Position numbers and translations under genes: made by a program. A stretch of DNA of 9,931 nucleotides from Lachnospiraceae bacterium UBA3845 (GTDB taxonomy: Bacteria > Bacillota > Clostridia > Lachnospirales > Lachnospiraceae). How positions within the stretch are numbered: position 1 is the stretch's first letter; every line of letters starts with the position of its first letter. The notes below the pieces were generated by a model that was not told where the DNA came from, searched no databases, and saw only the letters and a program-made list of their open reading frames with translations. Shown in pieces: positions 8,386-9,931 of the stretch. Location: assembly GCA_002392705.1 (NCBI GenBank), contig DGHP01000159.1, forward strand, positions 7,462 through 17,392. The letters are read 5' to 3'.

Positions 8386-8405
8386 AAATCGTCAAAGGAC
8401 GATTT
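8386..8405 (-). promoter_or_regulatory. 20-bp palindrome at the predicted transcription start of the motor-like operon
   Basis: AAATCGTC and GACGATTT are perfect 8-base inverted arms around a 4-nt centre (AAAG on the plus strand). The -10 box at 8412-8417 predicts a start near 8405, so the palindrome covers about +1 to +20. It could be an operator for a dimeric repressor or a 5'-terminal RNA hairpin that stabilises the message. Sequence alone cannot decide. Confidence 0.55.
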
Positions 8406-8411
8406 GAAGCT

Positions 8412-8417
8412 ATTATA
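8412..8417 (-). promoter_or_regulatory. -10 box of the motor-like operon promoter
   Basis: A perfect TATAAT on the minus strand in an AT-rich stretch, between the upstream terminator and the channel gene. The -35 region is poor: the best candidate, AATACA at 18 nt, matches TTGACA at three of six positions. The promoter may therefore need an activator or be weak. Confidence 0.55.
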
Positions 8418-8457
8418 CACCATGTTGCGGATTCATGTATTAATTTTTCATAAAAAA

Positions 8458-8473
8458 GTTACTATTCACAGCC
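8458..8473. repeat. Copy 2 of a 16-bp dispersed intergenic motif
   Basis: GTTACTATTCACAGCC on the plus strand (GGCTGTGAATAGTAAC on the minus) is related to 2031-2046 and 9847-9862. It lies immediately after the U-tract of the endopeptidase terminator and upstream of the motor-like operon promoter. Confidence 0.45.
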
Positions 8474-8503
8474 AAAAAGCCGCAGCGGTTTTCCGCTGCG
8501 GCT
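8474..8503 (-). terminator. Intrinsic terminator of the NlpC/P60 gene
   Basis: A perfect 11-bp stem, AGCCGCAGCGG with CCGCTGCGGCT (8493-8503 and 8478-8488), closes a 4-nt AAAA loop and runs into TTTTT on the minus strand. It lies about 34 nt after the stop codon at 8537. On the plus strand no U-tract follows, so it acts leftward. Confidence 0.92.
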
Positions 8504-8536
8504 GATGGTATGCTGTATTATGATGCTTTCTCCCAA

Positions 8537-9568
8537 TCAGGACCAGTATCTCATATACTTGATCGGAACTCCCGTATGGGTAATCGAGGTGACCTTGATG
8601 CCGGTCTGGGAATTGACCGCATGTACAACCTCGTCGTTCCCGATATAGATAGCTACGTGGGAAGAATATCCGCTGGCTCCGTAGAACACAAGGTCGCCGG
8701 GCTGAAGGTCTGACTTCGATACAGAATAACCGCTGGTATAGCCGCTGTTGATCTGTGCCTGGGACGGACCCTTCATCTGCTCGTTCGCAGTGCGGAGCAG
8801 GGAGATTCCGAAATGCTTGAATACTGCAAAGGCAAAACCGGAGCAGTCGGCGCCGTTCGTCAGACTGGTTCCGCCGTATACATACGGATTGCCCACAAAC
8901 TGAACAGCGTATTCCGCGATGTCCGCGCCTGTTGTATCGCCGTAATCGACAACATCCTCTTCAACGGCCGCAGGGCTGAGGTCATCGCCTTCCTTGGCAA
9001 CCGCGCTTCCGCCTCTGACGCCTTCCGCGTCCACATAGTAGCCGTCGACATAATCGTCCGTCACCACGCGGAAATCGGAACCCACATAATAATGCTGCAT
9101 CTGATATGTAACCCAGCGGTTCTTTGCGGCTTTTCCGTTCTTCTTTAAGAAATACTTGTATCCGTCAACTTCATCCTTTACAAGGGTCTTGCGGGCCATG
9201 CGTCCGTCGCTTCCGAAATAATAAAGGGAAGATCCGATCCTTGTAAGTCCGGTCGCAAGCTCGCCGTCTTCATCAGCGTAATACTTATCGGAACCGATGG
9301 TCACCCAGCCTTCCTCGGCCTCACCGGTCTTTGTATCAAAGCAGTAGAGACTGCCGTCTGACATCTTCACGATTCCGGTCTGCATGATCCCGTTCATATC
9401 GAAGTAATAATATGAGCCGTCGATCTCAGTCAGTCCGGTTGCATAGACTCCGCCGCTCTCATACTTCATGCCGCCCGATGCTTTAACCCAGTCAGCCTTC
9501 GCTGATACCGGAGCCAGCGTCAGTACGAGCGCCGCGAGAAATACTGTGAAGGTCAGTTTCCGTTTCAT
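8537..9568 (-). CDS. Secreted NlpC/P60 cell-wall endopeptidase with choline-binding-like repeats
   Basis: A 343-residue exported protein. The signal peptide MKRKLTFTVFLAALVLTLAPVSAKA is likely cut after Ala25. Residues about 27-185 are a run of cell-wall-binding repeats (CW_binding_1/choline-binding type) with aromatic-Gly patterns such as GLTEIDGSYYYFDMNGIMQTG, GWVTIGSDKYYADEDGELATG and GLTRIGSSLYYFGSDGRMA. After an acidic linker, the NlpC/P60 domain (about 213-343) has the catalytic Cys242 in GADCSGFAF, His304 in SSHVAIYIG and His316 in VVHAV. Such enzymes cleave peptide stems of peptidoglycan, usually gamma-D-Glu to DAP bonds; the exact bond is not readable here. GGGAGG lies before the ATG. 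It has its own promoter and terminator, so it is a single-gene unit. Confidence 0.95.
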   Translation of the reverse strand: MKRKLTFTVFLAALVLTLAPVSAKADWVKASGGMKYESGGVYATGLTEIDGSYYYFDMNGIMQTGIVKMSDGSLYCFDTKTGEAEEGWVTIGSDKYYADEDGELATGLTRIGSSLYYFGSDGRMARKTLVKDEVDGYKYFLKKNGKAAKNRWVTYQMQHYYVGSDFRVVTDDYVDGYYVDAEGVRGGSAVAKEGDDLSPAAVEEDVVDYGDTTGADIAEYAVQFVGNPYVYGGTSLTNGADCSGFAFAVFKHFGISLLRTANEQMKGPSQAQINSGYTSGYSVSKSDLQPGDLVFYGASGYSSHVAIYIGNDEVVHAVNSQTGIKVTSITHTGVPIKYMRYWS

Positions 9569-9589
9569 AAAAGCCTCCCACCGCTTAAA

Positions 9590-9606
9590 GAATTTTTAAA
9601 AAATTC
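9590..9606. repeat. AT-rich palindrome in the endopeptidase leader
   Basis: GAATTTTT and AAAAATTC are perfect 8-base inverted arms with one base between them, lying just upstream of the ribosome binding site. AT-rich palindromes arise easily by chance, so an operator role is only a possibility. Confidence 0.3.
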
Positions 9607-9665
9607 GAGTTAATTGCCTGATAAGATCTGACAATTTTAATTACGATTTTATTACATTTGTTTAA

Positions 9666-9694
9666 ATTTTACTCGCATCCCAAAACACTGTCAA
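9666..9694 (-). promoter_or_regulatory. Promoter of the NlpC/P60 gene
   Basis: A perfect TTGACA (9689-9694) and TAAAAT (9666-9671) are separated by exactly 17 nt. The predicted start is near 9659, with a leader of about 90 nt to the ATG at 9568. This is a strong sigma-A-type match. Confidence 0.85.
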
Positions 9695-9743
9695 GAAAGA
9701 AAATCAGGAAAGGGGAATTTCATGAAAAATGCACTTTCTTGAC
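9690..9743. promoter_or_regulatory. 10-bp inverted repeat spanning two divergent -35 boxes
   Basis: GTCAAGAAAG (9690-9699) and CTTTCTTGAC (9734-9743) are perfect inverted copies 34 nt apart. Each arm includes five bases of a -35 box: TTGACA of the leftward endopeptidase promoter and TTGACG of the rightward promoter. The geometry suggests one regulator controlling both directions. An AAAGGGG followed by ATG and only five more codons lies between the arms. Confidence 0.5.
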
Positions 9744-9767
9744 GCGGGAATCCGCTTGGAATATCAT
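9739..9767 (+). promoter_or_regulatory. Rightward promoter, divergent from the NlpC/P60 promoter
   Basis: TTGACG (9739-9744) and TATCAT (9762-9767) are separated by exactly 17 nt, each one base off consensus. Transcription would start near 9774 and run out of the window through the hairpins at 9797-9833. Its gene is not in view. Confidence 0.55.
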
Positions 9768-9796
9768 AGAAAACGACAATGAAAAGATACCCCATA

Positions 9797-9833
9797 TTGT
9801 ATATCCGCCCGGATGTTTATACAAATCGGGCGG
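9797..9833 (+). promoter_or_regulatory. Mutually exclusive hairpins in the rightward leader
   Basis: TTGTATA (9797-9803) can pair with TATACAA (9818-9824), and CCGCCCG (9805-9811) can pair with CGGGCGG (9827-9833). The two stems interlock, so both cannot form as simple nested hairpins. This resembles switch-like leaders, but no U-tract follows either stem on either strand. Pairing as a pseudoknot is also conceivable. Confidence 0.35.
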
Positions 9834-9840
9834 GGTCTGT

Positions 9841-9930
9841 TCAGGGGTTCCTATTCACGGCCTTCCGCACATCAGGCCACCGCCCATCCGTGCTGCGCAC
9901 GTATGACGCATCTTCGATGCTTCTGTCGGA
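9841..9930 (-). other. Possible C-terminal end of an upstream gene, or repeat DNA, at the window edge
   Basis: On the minus strand one frame is open from the edge for 29 codons, ending RKAVNRNP and TGA at 9841-9843, but a second and third frame are also open for about 20 codons, so openness is not informative. Its end coincides with the dispersed 16-bp motif, and a GCATC/GATGC hairpin lies at 9908-9920. It may be dispersed repeat DNA rather than coding sequence. Confidence 0.2.
9847..9862. repeat. Copy 3 of a 16-bp dispersed intergenic motif
   Basis: GTTCCTATTCACGGCC differs from the copy at 8458-8473 at two positions and from the copy at 2031-2046 at two positions. It lies in the right-hand intergenic region, in the same orientation as the others. 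Confidence 0.45.
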
Positions 9931-9931
9931 G

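Larger units (their letters stand above)
9569..9931. other. 363-bp divergent intergenic region with no supported complete gene
   Basis: The left part (9569-9720) is AT-rich and holds the leader and promoter of the endopeptidase gene. The middle holds an inverted repeat across two divergent promoters. The right part (9790-9931) becomes GC-rich, with competing hairpins and one dispersed motif. The plus-strand frame from 9658 begins at TTG without a ribosome site, overlaps the promoters and has no family features, so I do not call it a gene. Confidence 0.7.

Noticed and set aside
9721..9741. ATG with AAAGGGG upstream on the plus strand, a possible leader peptide
   Set aside because: It stops after six codons and lies upstream of the rightward promoter, so that promoter would not transcribe it.
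9658..9906. 82-codon plus-strand frame in the right intergenic region
   Set aside because: It starts at a TTG with no ribosome site, runs through both divergent promoters and the hairpins, and has no recognisable pattern.

Overview
The window looks like chromosome from a moderately GC-rich Gram-positive anaerobe of the Clostridia, most likely a gut Lachnospiraceae-type organism. This is inferred from the bacterial V-type ATPase operon order, the strong AAGGAGG ribosome binding sites, the choline-binding-like cell-wall repeats and the short intergenic repeats. No rRNA, tRNA or species marker is present. All supported genes read leftward (minus strand). They form three transcription units, each with its own visible signals.

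Unit 1 (right, 9694 to 8474) is one gene for a secreted NlpC/P60 cell-wall endopeptidase. It has a near-consensus sigma-A-type promoter and a perfect intrinsic terminator. A second promoter faces right, and a 10-bp inverted repeat overlaps both -35 boxes, so this is a divergent control region whose rightward target lies outside the window.

Unit 2 (8417 to 5024) encodes a MotA/TolQ/ExbB-type channel protein with a coiled-coil tail of about 390 residues, then a MotB-like partner (membrane helix with one Asp, long heptad-repeat stalk, OmpA-type peptidoglycan-binding domain). An unlisted 53-codon gene for a very basic small protein follows, and then a strong terminator. There are no flagellar, Tol/Ton or Zorya effector genes in view. 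The pair resembles the ZorA/ZorB motor architecture but is an orphan here. It is the most interesting system in the window.

Unit 3 (5016 to the left edge) is a V-type (A/V-type) ATPase operon in the order H-I-K-E-C-F-A, with subunit A cut off after 12 codons. It has an extended -10 promoter squeezed between the unit 2 terminator and an almost complete Shine-Dalgarno. The rotor subunit K keeps every residue of the Enterococcus hirae Na+ site, so a Na+-translocating enzyme is predicted. RNA hairpins lie in the two largest gaps, before subunit I and after subunit K, where stoichiometry control would be expected.

Together the region is about the cell envelope: an enzyme that cuts peptidoglycan, a peptidoglycan-anchored ion-driven motor-like complex, and a pump that could set the ion gradient. 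The functional link between them is inference from neighbourhood only.
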